DNA of 15,867 nucleotides from Trachelipus rathkii (lineage: Eukaryota; Arthropoda; Malacostraca; Isopoda; Trachelipodidae): assembly GCA_015478945.1 (NCBI GenBank), contig JABUQX010142363.1:5001-20867 (forward strand). Direction: 5' to 3'. The notes beneath the pieces are model-generated. The model ran no database searches. It was not told the DNA's origin and saw only the letters and a program-made list of their open reading frames with translations. Shown piece by piece: positions 1 to 10,953 of the stretch. Each line of letters starts with the position of its first letter. Position 1 is the first letter of the stretch. The position numbers were made by a program, and so were the translations under genes.

Positions 1-527
1 ACATCTTCGCAACACAAAATCAATCATTACTTTCACTTCGATACCATCTCTCATACCAACTCTAGTATACTAATGAATCTTCTTGTGTTTAGAAAATATA
101 ACCCTAATAAATTCTCTCTAACCCAGATCAAATCACTCTTCTACCATTCTCATTTTCTCCCGTCACCCCAAAGCCACCTGTTATACCATCATTTATTTGA
201 TCACCTATCCAACCATTTAGGTTACTCAAAACAATCAATCTGAAGCTCCTACTCACCCAACCAAAACATCATCCAGATTATCCCAGAAAATCACTCTCTT
301 CAACATCACCACCAGATGGACCATTTATCAGAACCATACCCTGACCCCTTTATCAAACTTAAAGATTAAATCATTGGGATTCTGGAGACTCAGGCAGTCC
401 AAAGAATCCAGCATGGCTGTATTGCTACAGTTCACTTAATCAGAATCTCAACTCCTTCTCTCTCCTTCTCATTCCTTGCCACACCAGTATGCACATATTT
501 CACTCCACATCATTTGTCTTCATCGTT

Positions 528-528
<1 letters not shown>
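1..528. other. C/T/A-rich sequence without recognisable gene
   Basis: This stretch is pyrimidine- and A-rich on the + strand. Frame 1 stays open for about 80 codons from the window edge to a TGA at 241-243 and then continues to a TAA at 367-369, but the translation is rich in His, Ser, Leu and Asn and matches nothing I recognise. It could be the decayed 3' part of an element that starts left of the window. I make no functional call. Confidence 0.4.
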
Positions 529-1350
<822 letters not shown>

Positions 1351-1800
1351 CGGGGGTTTTCTATTGACTTTGCCAACGTGCGTGGCCTGCGTGCTAATCA
1401 TGAATCTGTGGAACATCACCTCTCTAACTCTCAACCTAACATTTTATTGTCTGAGACCCAGCTCAAGGGGTTCTTTTTCAAATAAACTTATCTCTAACTA
1501 TAACTTTTTCGATAATTTCCGTCTAAATGGTGGAGTCTGTGTCTATATAAACATAAACACTATTGTAACACGTCTCGAGTATCTTGAATCTCTTAACTTC
1601 GATGTTCTTTGGCTCAAAATAAATCTCTATATTATCAGTTTTATGCTACTGCTCTCCTAATGGAACAAATTTCACGTTCTTTTTTGACTATCTTACTACT
1701 TCTCATGAGACTTTACTTCTTCCAATCCAAATGCTGGTCCTCTATTTAGGGAATTTCAATGTACACCACACTGAGTGGTTGGGCTCCTCTGCTATTAATT
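1351..1800 (+). pseudogene. LINE endonuclease (APE) domain relic
   Basis: In this LINE group the APE domain nicks target DNA for target-primed reverse transcription. From 1351 the frame reads through FANVRGLRANHESVEHH and LLSETQLK, the usual N-terminal Asn and Glu motif region, then meets a stop and shifts frame near 1480. Frame fragments that fit the endonuclease follow, including GGVCVYININ and FDVLWLKINL. At 1749-1769 the block reads GNFNVHH where active relatives have GDFN, so the catalytic Asp appears replaced by Asn. A stop comes soon after the WLGSSAIN stretch. Frameshifts plus the lost catalytic residue make this inactive. The residues are seen directly; their catalytic role is family knowledge. 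Confidence 0.85.
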
Positions 1801-1960
1801 AAGGAACCTACATTCCAAGATCGACTTAACTAATTCTGCTTGAACACGCCGATATGTTTCACCACTATATTCTCGTTATAAATACCATTCCTACTCTATG
1901 TGGTAACTCGACCACAATCTTGTAGCTCTTAATTATAATACTTTTTCTCAAGCATCTGCA

Positions 1961-2574
1961 CCATGCCCTAAACGTAATATCTGGCACTTTAATCGGGCTA
2001 ATTGGAGGGCATTGCGTTGTTTTTTGGCTAACTACTCCTGGAATGAATCATGCTCTGACTTGGGGGATGCCTCGGTCACCGCGGAAATGGTGGGGGCCAT
2101 AATCATTGATGGGATGAGCAGGTTCATTCCATCTTCAACTAAATCTTTTCTCCCCAAAATCCATGATTTGGTTCGATGGAGCTTTTTCTCGCGCCATTCA
2201 GGAGAGAGAGACATTGCGTATCGGGAATGGAAAAACTCTCGTTCTCCTATCACTCTTACTAATTATCATTCTGCTCGGAATCGTTGCAGGGATACTATTC
2301 TGACAAACTGGCCTACTTTCATAAAGAGAAGTTCCTTAACCTGCTGGTGCCTCCTACTGCACAAAATTTCTGGCCCCTTGACCAAAAACATCTGCATGTC
2401 CTGTCTTTCCCTCCCCTTATTCGCTCTGACGGTTCTGTTGCTAACTCTCCTTCTGAAAAGGCCAAATCTCTTCGGCCTCACCTTTTTTTCATCTAATTCT
2501 ACCCTGAACGATTCTGGCATCCCTTCTCCTACTCCTTTCTCTCAGGTTTCCCATGCCTTTACCTGTGATTAAAC
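1961..2574 (+). pseudogene. LINE linker between endonuclease and RT
   Basis: A frame from about 1961 to the TAA at 2570-2572 includes WHFNRANWRALRCFLANY, then VTAEMVGAIIIDGMSRFIP and SGERDIAYREWKNSRS. This composition is typical of the segment between the endonuclease and the reverse transcriptase in Jockey/CR1-like ORF2 proteins. After about 2330 the original coding continues in another frame, with FHKEKFLNLLVPPTAQNFWP and RSDGSVANSPSEKA starting near 2310. It is therefore a frameshifted part of the same dead element and not an independent gene. No catalytic residues are expected in this segment. Confidence 0.8.
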
Positions 2575-2591
2575 ATGGTCGTGTGCATGGG

Positions 2592-3400
2592 ATCCTGAGA
2601 TCTATGAACGTCAGGAAGGCCGGACGGCATTCCTCCCCGTGTGTTGAGGGAGTGTGCTTCCGAGCAGGTGCCTGTCCTCGTTCAACTCTACTCTCTATGT
2701 CTTAATATTAATACTTTTCATCAGTGCTGGAAGCGCGCATATGTCCAACCAATCCCGAAAAAAGGTAGCCGCTCTGATCCTTCAAACTATCATCCTATAA
2801 CTCTCACTTGTATTCTATCTAAAATCTTTGAAACTCTTCTGAACTCTCATTTCTTGGATCATCCTGGAGTCCTCATTCCCTTCTTTCAGATCATCAGTAT
2901 GGCTTTCGTCGCTCGAGGTCAACTGGTTACATACTCTCCTATCTAACTGATTTATGGTCTTCTGCCCTTTGGGACCATTTGGGAGTCTTGCGTGGTGGCG
3001 CTTGACATTTCCAAAGCTTTTTACCGGGTTTGGCACGCATCACTGCTCTCTAAGCTTCCTTACTTTGGGTTTCCTCCTTCTCTTTGCTTATTTTTTTCTA
3101 GTTTTTTCTCCGATCCTCCATCATTACTCGTTGATGGGTGACGTCTCTTCCTGTTAATTGTGGTGTTCCGCAAGGTTCTGTTCTATCTCCAACTTTATTC
3201 CTACTTTTCAACAACGATCTCCTAAGCTGTACTTCAACTCTGTTCACTCTTACCGATGACAACTCTCCACTCTTTTACTCATTTCAAATCTGCTCCCTCT
3301 TTTTTCTAGAGTTGCATCTCGTCTTCAGCTTTCCGATTCTATTCTACCGATCTGGATGGTTTTCCAGGGTCAGGGTCCGCATAACCTTGTAAATTCAACT
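2592..3400 (+). pseudogene. LINE reverse transcriptase domain relic
   Basis: The RT copies element RNA into DNA. In order, across several frames, I see LRSMNVRKA (2595 on), VLRECASE, VQPIPKKGSRSDPSNYHPI (2743 on), QYGFRRSRSTG (near 2899), VALDISKAFYRVWH (2995-3036; motif A, catalytic Asp codon at 3004-3006 kept, second Asp of AFD changed to Tyr), then NCGVPQGSVLSPTLFLLF (motif B, 3156 on) and LTDDNSPL (near 3249-3270). The last is where motif C normally reads YADD, so Tyr-Ala has become Leu-Thr while the Asp pair is kept. Frame breaks occur near 2637, 2890, 2995, 3140 and after 3290, so the copy is dead. The motifs make the RT identity secure. Confidence 0.93.
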
Positions 3401-3483
3401 CTTTAAAAACTCCGACTTCTCTACATCTCCCTCTCAAAAACACTAACTTACCATTTCCTTCAAACGGCTCTAACGTCTCACCT

Positions 3484-4171
3484 GTGAATACCATAAACAT
3501 TCTTGGTCTTAACATAACAAACAATAATTTGTCTTGGAAACCTCATATTTCAAGGGCTGCTAAATTTGCCTCAAGAATATGTGACTTCTATTCAGGCTAC
3601 GCAAATTTTTTTCCTTGCTGTTACTCCAGTTATATAAGAGCCTTATTCGCCCTTGTATGGAGTACTGTTCTCACATTTGGTGGGAGGATGGTGGGGCTCT
3701 GGCTACACCCTTCTATTGGATAGGGTTGAGATCTAAAGTTAAGAGACTAATAAAGAATTCATACTACTCAAACTCCTGTGACCTCTATCTCTGCGATGTA
3801 ACGTTGGTGCACTATTTCTTTACTATAATACTGTAGGCAGCTGTTTGAGGGAGTTGACCTATCACATTTCACCAACGTTAAGCCACTCTATTGCACAATG
3901 GAGTTTCTTCCGTCATTTTCTGCTTGTACAGTAATATTGAGAACCCAGACTTGTTCGTTGTAGTGCTTCTTTCCTGCAACTTCTGTTCTGTGGAACTCTT
4001 TGCCTTCTTCTATTTCCAACTATATTTAATCTTCCACTCTTTAAAGCCCGCGTCTGCGCTCACCTGAGGGATTGCCTTAGGCTGGTGATTGGGTGGGGTT
4101 TTCAATGTTTTTTATTTTCCCGCCCCCTCCTTGAAGAAAAGGGCTCGGCCGTGAGTGGTGGTGAACTGTAA
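3484..4171 (+). pseudogene. LINE ORF2 C-terminal region relic
   Basis: The frame starting near 3484 reads NILGLNITNNNLSWKPHI, SRAAKFASRICDFYSGY, and then shifts near 3615 to LQLYKSLIRPCMEYCSHIWW. These are the conserved post-RT blocks of CR1/Jockey-like proteins. Further pieces include RSKVKRLI and, near the end, ATSVLWNSLPSSIF. The final frame ends GSAVSGGEL with a TAA at 4169-4171. Several frameshifts and stops separate the blocks. No RNase H domain is evident. Directly after the stop the sequence becomes (TA)n, with essentially no 3' UTR. Confidence 0.85.
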
Positions 4172-4199
4172 TATATGTACACTATATATATATACTACT

Positions 4200-4239
<40 letters not shown>

Positions 4240-4274
4240 CTTTATATATATATATATATATCTTCTTTGTATAC

Positions 4275-4306
<32 letters not shown>

Positions 4307-4314
4307 GTCATATA
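4172..4314. repeat. Interrupted (TA)n after the LINE stop codon
   Basis: TA dinucleotides with interruptions (ctactccata, gtatctt, cttctttgtatac). It abuts the LINE stop codon, so it may have begun as the element's microsatellite-like 3' tail or as the insertion target. Confidence 0.9.
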
Positions 4315-4697
4315 ACAACGCTATCCACCTCTTTAATATTTGTAATTCTCTCTCAGCATCCTATTCCATTTCACATTTCCCTTCTGCATCCTTGTTCTTA
4401 TCATTGAAAATAATCCATCTATTCAAACTAATTGGGCTGATGTTTCAACGCTTTTAAAACTTTCTTTACTTTATTTGATTCCCTCTTTTTCTTCATCCCC
4501 TTCCCTCTTTGTTATGGTATTTGTGGAAGTGAACTAAGAAGGTCTCCTTCAACTATTGTCCATGATGCAAGAGTTTTTATAAAGCATTCCAGGAGGGATA
4601 TCTTGTATCTTGTATACTCTTCTTATGTTTGAATAAAAAATGGGAACTAATGGACTTCACTATGTTTTAGGATTTTAAATCTTTTTAACAGTGTTAT
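4315..4697. other. Unique AT/pyrimidine-rich spacer
   Basis: Non-repetitive, T-rich sequence without a recognised coding domain. An AATAAA occurs at about 4632-4637, but there is no upstream gene on the + strand that would use it. No further call. Confidence 0.45.
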
Positions 4698-5135
<438 letters not shown>

Positions 5136-5870
5136 TTAAGGTTGATAGCAATGAGTTTGGTTAATAGCAGATTAGAAATGAAATTGAAGAATCGGATCGG
5201 ATAAAGAAGAGAAGATAAGAAAAGTTTAAGAGCTGGTTGATGGGGAAATTTTTAAAGGATTGAAAGAGCTTCTCAAATGGTATGCATGAACAACGCACCT
5301 CACCAGACGCTGATATTGTTTGTTGCATTACACCGCTTTTTCGCCAAATTTACCTGTTGGTCACGTGCTTTTAAATTTAAAAGAAATTTTAAAATGTTCT
5401 AAATTTCTAAGAAACTGACTCATGCAAACCCCATATTATGGGAAAGTAAACCTACCATTACATTTCATTTTAGATTGTAAAATGTTCCCGAAATTATTTA
5501 CTTAAGGTCTTGAGAGAAAAGGAAAATATTATTTTGTTCCCCCTAATGATAATTAAATAGTGCACAATATATTCAAATAATCTACAAAACTTTTCGCAAT
5601 TTAAATGAAAACCATTTCTAACATTCTTTCAAATTTAGGACTTTAAATTCTAGTCAGATGATTTGTATGTCTTTCTCCATAAGACGACGTCGTCAGGAGA
5701 CAGATAAGAAGGATTCTTAGCTAGTTTGGATACTTGAAGTTAGGAAGACTTTATAATCATTTAATATTCTTTCCCTTAACCATTTTAGATAAATCTTGGC
5801 AATGTATCAACAGTTAACATTACCTAACAAGACAGTGAAAATAGTTTGGTGTAATAGATAAAAAATAAGA
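5136..5870. other. AT-rich spacer, no gene seen
   Basis: About 735 bp of AT-rich unique-looking DNA. I found no conserved protein motif, tRNA-like structure or inverted terminal repeats. A perfect 12-bp palindrome GACGACGTCGTC lies at 5683-5694, of uncertain meaning. Confidence 0.5.
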
Positions 5871-5884
5871 ATATATATATAAAA

Positions 5885-5971
<87 letters not shown>

Positions 5972-6064
5972 TCTTTACTCTACTGCTGTACTGCTGCTCA
6001 ACAACTAACCTTATATATATATATATATATATACTCTCTTCATCTTCATCTTCATCTTCATCAT
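5871..6064. repeat. (TA)n tracts and a (CTTCAT)n hexamer run
   Basis: TA repeats run from 5871 to about 5969 and from 6012 to 6033, followed by about four copies of CTTCAT at 6038-6064 (ATGAAG on the - strand). The stretch between the two TA tracts (tctactgctgtactgctgct) resembles the recurrent TA-edge sequence noted elsewhere in the window. Confidence 0.95.
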
Positions 6065-6300
6065 CTACCTTTCTCCCCAAGACTGGGGTAAGATGTATAA
6101 CCTGCATCAGGAAAAGAAAAGCAGTTGAAGAATATGACAAAAAGTCGAAAAGAAAGCCCCAGCCTTACCGCATCCTCTGTACCATTAATTAGTAAGAACT
6201 CGTCACAGATCAGAAAATCCACCCCTAGAGCTTCACGGGATTGCGACGGACCCTCACTGTAAATCGTCAGTGTAAGGTTCATCCCTTAACCTAGGTGAGT
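6065..6300 (-). other. Unclassified higher-GC block next to ATGAAG repeat
   Basis: This block has more GC than its surroundings and, on the - strand, an open frame of about 73 codons containing SEGPSQSREALGVDF and CDEFLLINGTEDAV. I do not recognise the protein. On the - strand the block runs directly into (GATGAA)n, which is how several non-LTR retroposons end, so a truncated LINE or SINE 3' end is one possibility. A GT after GAGGATGCG and a pyrimidine tract ending in AG also occur, so an exon cannot be excluded, but evidence is weak. Confidence 0.25.
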
Positions 6301-6780
6301 TACAACCATACCCCCTCACAAAACCCCGCCATTCTCTTCTATTATGCACCTTTTTTATTTCTCGCCTCTGCCAAATTCATTTCTCAGTACAGACATTTCG
6401 TTTACTGACTCAATCCACTTTTTTTCTTCGGTCTCCCAGCTGGCCGGTTCCCAACACACTCACCACTATACATCCCGCTTAACCAACAAACTATCATTCA
6501 TCCTTTCCCACATGACCAAACAATCTCAACATACTTTCTGTTCTCTCGTTTACCCCTTTCTTCCCACCACTCTCCCTAGCCATATTCCTCATTTTATTAA
6601 TTCTTCCTCACACTAGCATGCCCCTAAGATTGTCCATCTGAACACATTGAACTTTAGGTCTATACTTCTTATTTCGAGGACCATAATTATACTTTTACTA
6701 TACAATAACACAAAGATGACAACATACCCTCATGTAGAACCATAGCGCACTCAAAGACTTAGTCCCTTTACAGTCTGAAA
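6301..6780. other. Pyrimidine-rich spacer, no gene seen
   Basis: C/T-rich on the + strand. A 90-codon open frame at 6344-6616 translates to a Ser, His, Phe and Leu-rich chain without recognisable domains and is best explained by base composition. It resembles the composition of 1-528. Confidence 0.45.
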
Positions 6781-7680
6781 CTGATTTAATAAAAATCGTA
6801 CTATATATATATGCCTGTACTCCCTTGCTCCTTTCATACCTCCCTTCTATCACTTACATATATAACATCTCCTCACCTCTCTTTTCATATAACCTTAACA
6901 CTCCTTATCTATACCTCTGTAACTCTATGTATCAACATATATACTATATAGTATAACAACCTTAGCCAGCCATATATGCACAACTCTTCTTTGCACTCTT
7001 CTTATATGCTGCTGCTGCTGCTGCTGTAGTAATAACCAGCGCCAGCCATATATGGCATAACCAATATGCTCTATCCCAGCTGTAGCAATAACAACCTTTA
7101 ATAACCAACTATATATATATACATAATATATACTATATATATATATATATATTAATATATATATATATTTTTATAATATCATATATACATACTTGTATAT
7201 ATATATACTATAACAACCTTAGCATAACTGTATATATCTTTCTTTATATCTTTTAACTTACTCATACTTTCATATATATCATACTTAATAATAATAATAT
7301 ACTTATATGTATATATATTCTTCTTCTCTTTCTTTATATATATATATGTAGCAACTAATAATATATATATACTCTTCTCATACCTATATCATATATTTCG
7401 GGGGGCGTAGCCGGGGGAGGCTGGGGGAACTTTCTTTCCCCAGTATCAGCTGCAATTTTCGGCAAAAAATAGAAGCTACAAATATATACCTATACAACAC
7501 TTACCATATATATAGCACCTATCATATACTATATATATATATATGCTCTTGTATATATATGTAGTATAAGCCAACCTTAACCAGCAACAACTAACCAGCA
7601 ACCAGCAGCCCAACCTTGCTATATGTATATATATAACCTTAATAATAATATATATATATATATGAGAAGTTTCAACTCTA
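6781..7680. repeat. Degenerate TA-rich region with recurrent short words
   Basis: Short TA tracts alternate with words such as ATAACAACCTTA, CCAGCCATATATG, ACTCTTCT and a short CTG run at 7008-7026. The same words recur beside TA tracts elsewhere in the window. No protein or RNA gene is supported. It could be decayed microsatellite or read-consensus error in long TA tracts. Confidence 0.7.
7398..7475. mobile_element. Possible fragment of a GGGCGTAGCC-ended element
   Basis: The sequence GGGGGGCGTAGCCGGGGG stands out as GC-rich in TA-rich surroundings and resembles the terminal motif of the MITE at 13228-13601 (GGGCGTAGG followed by a G-run). Only one end is visible and no partner repeat was found nearby, so this is a tentative fragment call. 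Confidence 0.3.
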
Positions 7681-8159
7681 TTGAAGCTCTTTACATTTAA
7701 AAGAAGAATCGAAAGGATAGACAAACAACTGGACACTTTAAATAAGAAAAAGAAAAATGTGAGGAAGGGAAAATAGAAAAACTTGTACCAATAGTGAAAA
7801 GACCTTAGATTTATGTGGCCGGCAAGATCTTGCATTGGGGGCTCAAGTGATTGGACTTATTGAATTGTGGCTCCAGCTGAAACCAGGCGAATTTTAGATG
7901 TCTTTCTTAGGTTTCAGGCAGAAATGGAGTGACTAGGTTTGAAGGAGCTTCACTTACTTCTATCGTTCCAAAATTCAATGAATCCCAGTCTGATGGTTCT
8001 GAATGTATCCACACTTTGATAATCAGCTTCTACAAAAGAGGAAAATAATTGGAAAGGATTAATCTAAAACAAGAGAGGATTTTATCACATTTGTTCGGTT
8101 TATCTTTCAGGCATTGGCAGTAGTAATTTTAGGAGGGCTTGTATCTTGGACACCAGAGC
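7681..8159. other. Spacer upstream of the + strand hAT relic
   Basis: Unique-looking DNA between the TA-rich region and the hAT transposase relic. It may include the decayed N-terminal part of that transposase (a short frame near 8093 reads FVRFI), but I cannot identify a BED/zinc-finger region or terminal inverted repeat here. Confidence 0.4.
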
Positions 8160-9345
8160 GCTCGAAGGCTGCAGAGGCAGGATCATGATGGAGCCTCTTC
8201 CATGAGAGGCGAATTCAGAGGAGTGCATCTCTTATTCGGAATGAGTATCCTAGAGCAGCACTATACACACATTGTGTAGCATTTTTAAATCATGTCTCTC
8301 AGACTCTTGCTTCTAAAATTCAGGCAATTCGAAACGTCTTATGATTCATATCTGAAATATGCACTTTTTCAGTCAATTCCCGAAATACGCTCAAAACTTC
8401 TGGAAGATAAAATAAAGAGTTTTCTAGTAACGAACAAGATAACAAGAGGATCAAAAAAATTTGCGAGACCAGATGGTATGAACGGCATGAAGCGGTTTTC
8501 GTTTTTAAAGAGACACTCTTGAGCAAATTTGTCATTGGAAGAAATAAAAGAATGGCCTGATAAATTATGAAAGCTACTTCGTTGTTAAAAATTCATTCAA
8601 TTTGAAATTTATAATAACATTATACGTTTTAAGTAAGTGAATTTCTTGGAATAACCTACACTTAATCCAAAAACAATTAAGAGTGTCCATTTGAATATTA
8701 TTGACAGAGGTACGTAAACTTAGTGAAGATATTATTCAACTTCTCAAAAGATCTAAGGCAAAAATGCAGACACAGGATTTAAAACCGCTACTGAAAGCTA
8801 AAAACGTAAGCGACCGCTTAGGGTATTGAAATAGCACAATTCAAGAACTACAAAAGTTCCCCAGGGAAGCATCGTTTTAATATTCCTACATCCAGATCCG
8901 AGATACTATTTTTAAAAATACCATTTATTTCACGTCGATGATCTAATTTCTTTGTTGACTGGTCATTTCTCTCGCATGAAACCACTGTCATTTCACTTCA
9001 GTATATTTGAAAGATTTTAATGTACCTTATAAGCATATTGAAAAAGCATCCTCTTTCATAAAGACGACCTTCCAACGGAGCCACTACGAGGATACTAAAG
9101 GAGCCGTGGTAATGCTCTGTAGCGTTAGAAAATGAGAAAAACCAGAAACTACGATCTGTGCTTTGGCTGTGACAGAGGAGGTTTCTAACATTTGCTACTT
9201 TCTCCTGAATATCATAGCAGTATTGCCTGTATGTATCCACCGCAATAGTAGAAAGAACCTTTTCGACATTAAGGCGTCTGAGAACGTATTTACGGAATAG
9301 TGTTGGGGGATCCGCATTGCAGAATCTTACTTACTGTCAATTATC
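8160..9345 (+). pseudogene. Decayed hAT transposase (ZMYM1/DUF4371-like type)
   Basis: hAT transposases cut and paste their element through an RNase H-like catalytic core. Along the + strand, in changing frames, I see QDHDGASSMRGEFRGV (8178 on; the Asp of DGAS matches the second catalytic Asp region), RAALYTHCVAFLNHV with KIQAIRNV near 8255-8340, CETRWYERHEAVFVF (8462-8506), NLKFIITLYVLSK near 8600, DDLISLLTGHFSRMKPLSF near 8937-8990, and finally VERTFSTLRRLRTYLR (9248-9295), the hallmark C-terminal dimerisation block. Multiple stops and frameshifts make it inactive. The open frames at 8292-8522 (+), 8320-8535 (-) and 8998-9240 (-) are not separate genes. Superfamily is secure; the subtype is from motif memory. 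Confidence 0.88.
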
Positions 9346-9458
9346 TTTGAGATCTCCAGCACAGAGTCAGCAATAAAAATATTTTGAATCACCTCAGTCA
9401 AAAAGCAAGGAAACTGAAATTGACTTTATAAAACGATGGTAGTTCTTATGAAAGAATT
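9346..9458. other. 3' flank of hAT relic
   Basis: AT-rich sequence after the dimerisation block. It probably holds the decayed end of the transposase and element 3' end, but no terminal repeat is identifiable. Confidence 0.4.
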
Positions 9459-9624
9459 ATATATATATACATGCATATATATATATATATATATATATAT
9501 ACTTATATATATATATATATACTTTTAACAAATTTCATTAATAACAATATATAAAGATATTTATATAAAAATTTCATAATATATAACATGTATATATATA
9601 CTATATATATATATATATATATAT
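9459..9624. repeat. Interrupted (TA)n tract
   Basis: TA repeats at about 9459-9522 and 9590-9624 separated by AT-rich sequence. The right end abuts CAGGGGCAGCC. Confidence 0.93.
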
Positions 9625-9989
9625 CAGGGGCAGCCATAGGGTGGTGGCTCTGCCAGCTTACAGAGGTCTTTTTGATAAAGTAAGTAAATGATGAAAGTTT
9701 GAGATTTAAGTAAACTATTACAATTTTGTTAGAAGAGTAGAAAAACTGATTTATGAAATAGATTTAAAGAAAACAACTACATTAGCAATAATAGAAATTA
9801 TAATAACTAAAGTCATTTGGAAATTTTTCCTTCCTACTCTGTTCTTAAGAGTAGAATTTTTAAGCATCGGCGTACAAGTTTTTCTTTCATATAATAATAT
9901 ATAGGGCCAGGCCAGACATTATTACCTTGTTGTACGAATGAAAAAATACGAGAATCCACGGGAACGAAACTTTTCGTTCAGGCGAAAAA
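9625..9989. other. Possible transposon terminus and AT-rich spacer
   Basis: It begins CAGGGGCAGCCATAGGG directly after a TA tract. CAGGGG is a common start for hAT elements, and the GC-rich first 40 bp contrast with the AT-rich rest. I find no inverted partner in the window, so the terminus idea is weak. No coding domain was seen in the remainder. Confidence 0.3.
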
Positions 9990-10131
<142 letters not shown>

Positions 10132-10689
10132 CTCTCTCACTATATATATTTCTAAATATAACAATATATGCACCTCATATCATATACCATACACCTGCCA
10201 CTCCTGTATGCTATGCTCACCTCTCTTTACCTGCCTGCTATCATCCTACCAGGCTATAATCGAAGAACTCGAAGAGGGTTAGCGCCACGCGAGTATGTAG
10301 TATATGTATATAGCATATATATATCTAACTGTATATGCGCCGCGCCGCCATCACTTCGCCTATGCCCAACATAGTATATGCTATACTGCTGCTGCACCCA
10401 GCGCCAGCATAACGCGCGCGCCCAGCCTTGCATAATATACCGCCATATATGGACTCACTTGTGGCTTCGTTCAGATTTCCACGCCTAAAACTAAAAATTC
10501 AACTAAACAAAATGTAAATTATATATAAATAAACACATATATATATTGATACTGATATCTTTATATACTCACTATATATACATATACACTATATATATAT
10601 ATATATATATATGCTGTAGTATATCTTAACTTTGTACATGCTGCCGCCTTAACCTTATATATATATATATGCTCTGCTATAAACATAAC

Positions 10690-10724
<35 letters not shown>

Positions 10725-10750
10725 ATATCTGCTATAATATATATATATAT
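10132..10750. repeat. Degenerate TA-associated sequence
   Basis: Short TA tracts mixed with unusual GC-rich bits (GCGCCGCGCCGCC near 10338, AACGCGCGCGCCC near 10410) and the recurrent words CTTAACCTTA, ATGCTCTGCT and CTGCTGCTG. A short unique stretch lies at 10446-10530. No gene is supported. The last TA tract (about 10736-10750) is the left flank of the hAT element. Confidence 0.7.
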
Positions 10751-10856
10751 TGGGGATGTACCGGAACCAGGTTCCGGCCGGAACTCCGGCCGGAACCTCA
10801 GTATTAGGGACCGGTTCCGGCGGAACTTAGTTCCGGCCGGAACTAACCGGAACTCT
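10751..10856 (+). repeat. Left inverted-repeat arm of hAT element
   Basis: It starts GGGATGTACCGGAACC and carries repeated GGTTCCGG and CCGGAAC words. Two exact copies of the perfect palindrome GTTCCGGCCGGAAC lie at 10771-10784 and 10830-10843. Such subterminal repeats often bind transposase in hAT elements; that role is inferred here. Confidence 0.85.
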
Positions 10857-10953
10857 CTACTTTTTCAAATGTCTTTCTTAATAAAATTAAACAATTGATT
10901 TGTACTTTTACACAGTTATGATTATGCATAAAAAAATAATGACCGAATTGATA

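Larger units (their letters stand above)
1351..4171 (+). mobile_element. Decayed non-LTR retrotransposon (LINE, CR1/Jockey-like)
   Basis: A single ORF2-type protein can be followed in order along the + strand: AP-endonuclease N-terminus, endonuclease core, linker, reverse transcriptase and C-terminal region. The reading frame changes many times and contains several stops, so it cannot encode an active protein. No separate ORF1 is visible. The order of domains, the endonuclease (not restriction-like) and RT motifs such as GVPQGSVLSPTLF place it in the Jockey/CR1 group of LINEs; the exact clade is inference. The last frame ends with TAA at 4169-4171, immediately followed by a TA tract that may be the element's own tail. 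The 5' end is uncertain and probably truncated. Confidence 0.9.

Noticed and set aside
2032..2520. - strand open frames across the LINE linker
   Set aside because: Antisense shadows of the LINE coding sequence, whose + strand blocks are recognisable.
4627..4640. AATAAA polyadenylation signal
   Set aside because: No upstream + strand gene would use it, and the hexamer is expected by chance in AT-rich DNA.
5683..5694. GACGACGTCGTC perfect palindrome
   Set aside because: A single 12-bp palindrome without repeats or neighbouring structure is not enough for a regulatory call.
8998..9240. 80-codon - strand open frame
   Set aside because: The + strand of the same interval carries the end of the hAT relic leading into VERTFSTLRRL; the - frame shows no family motif.
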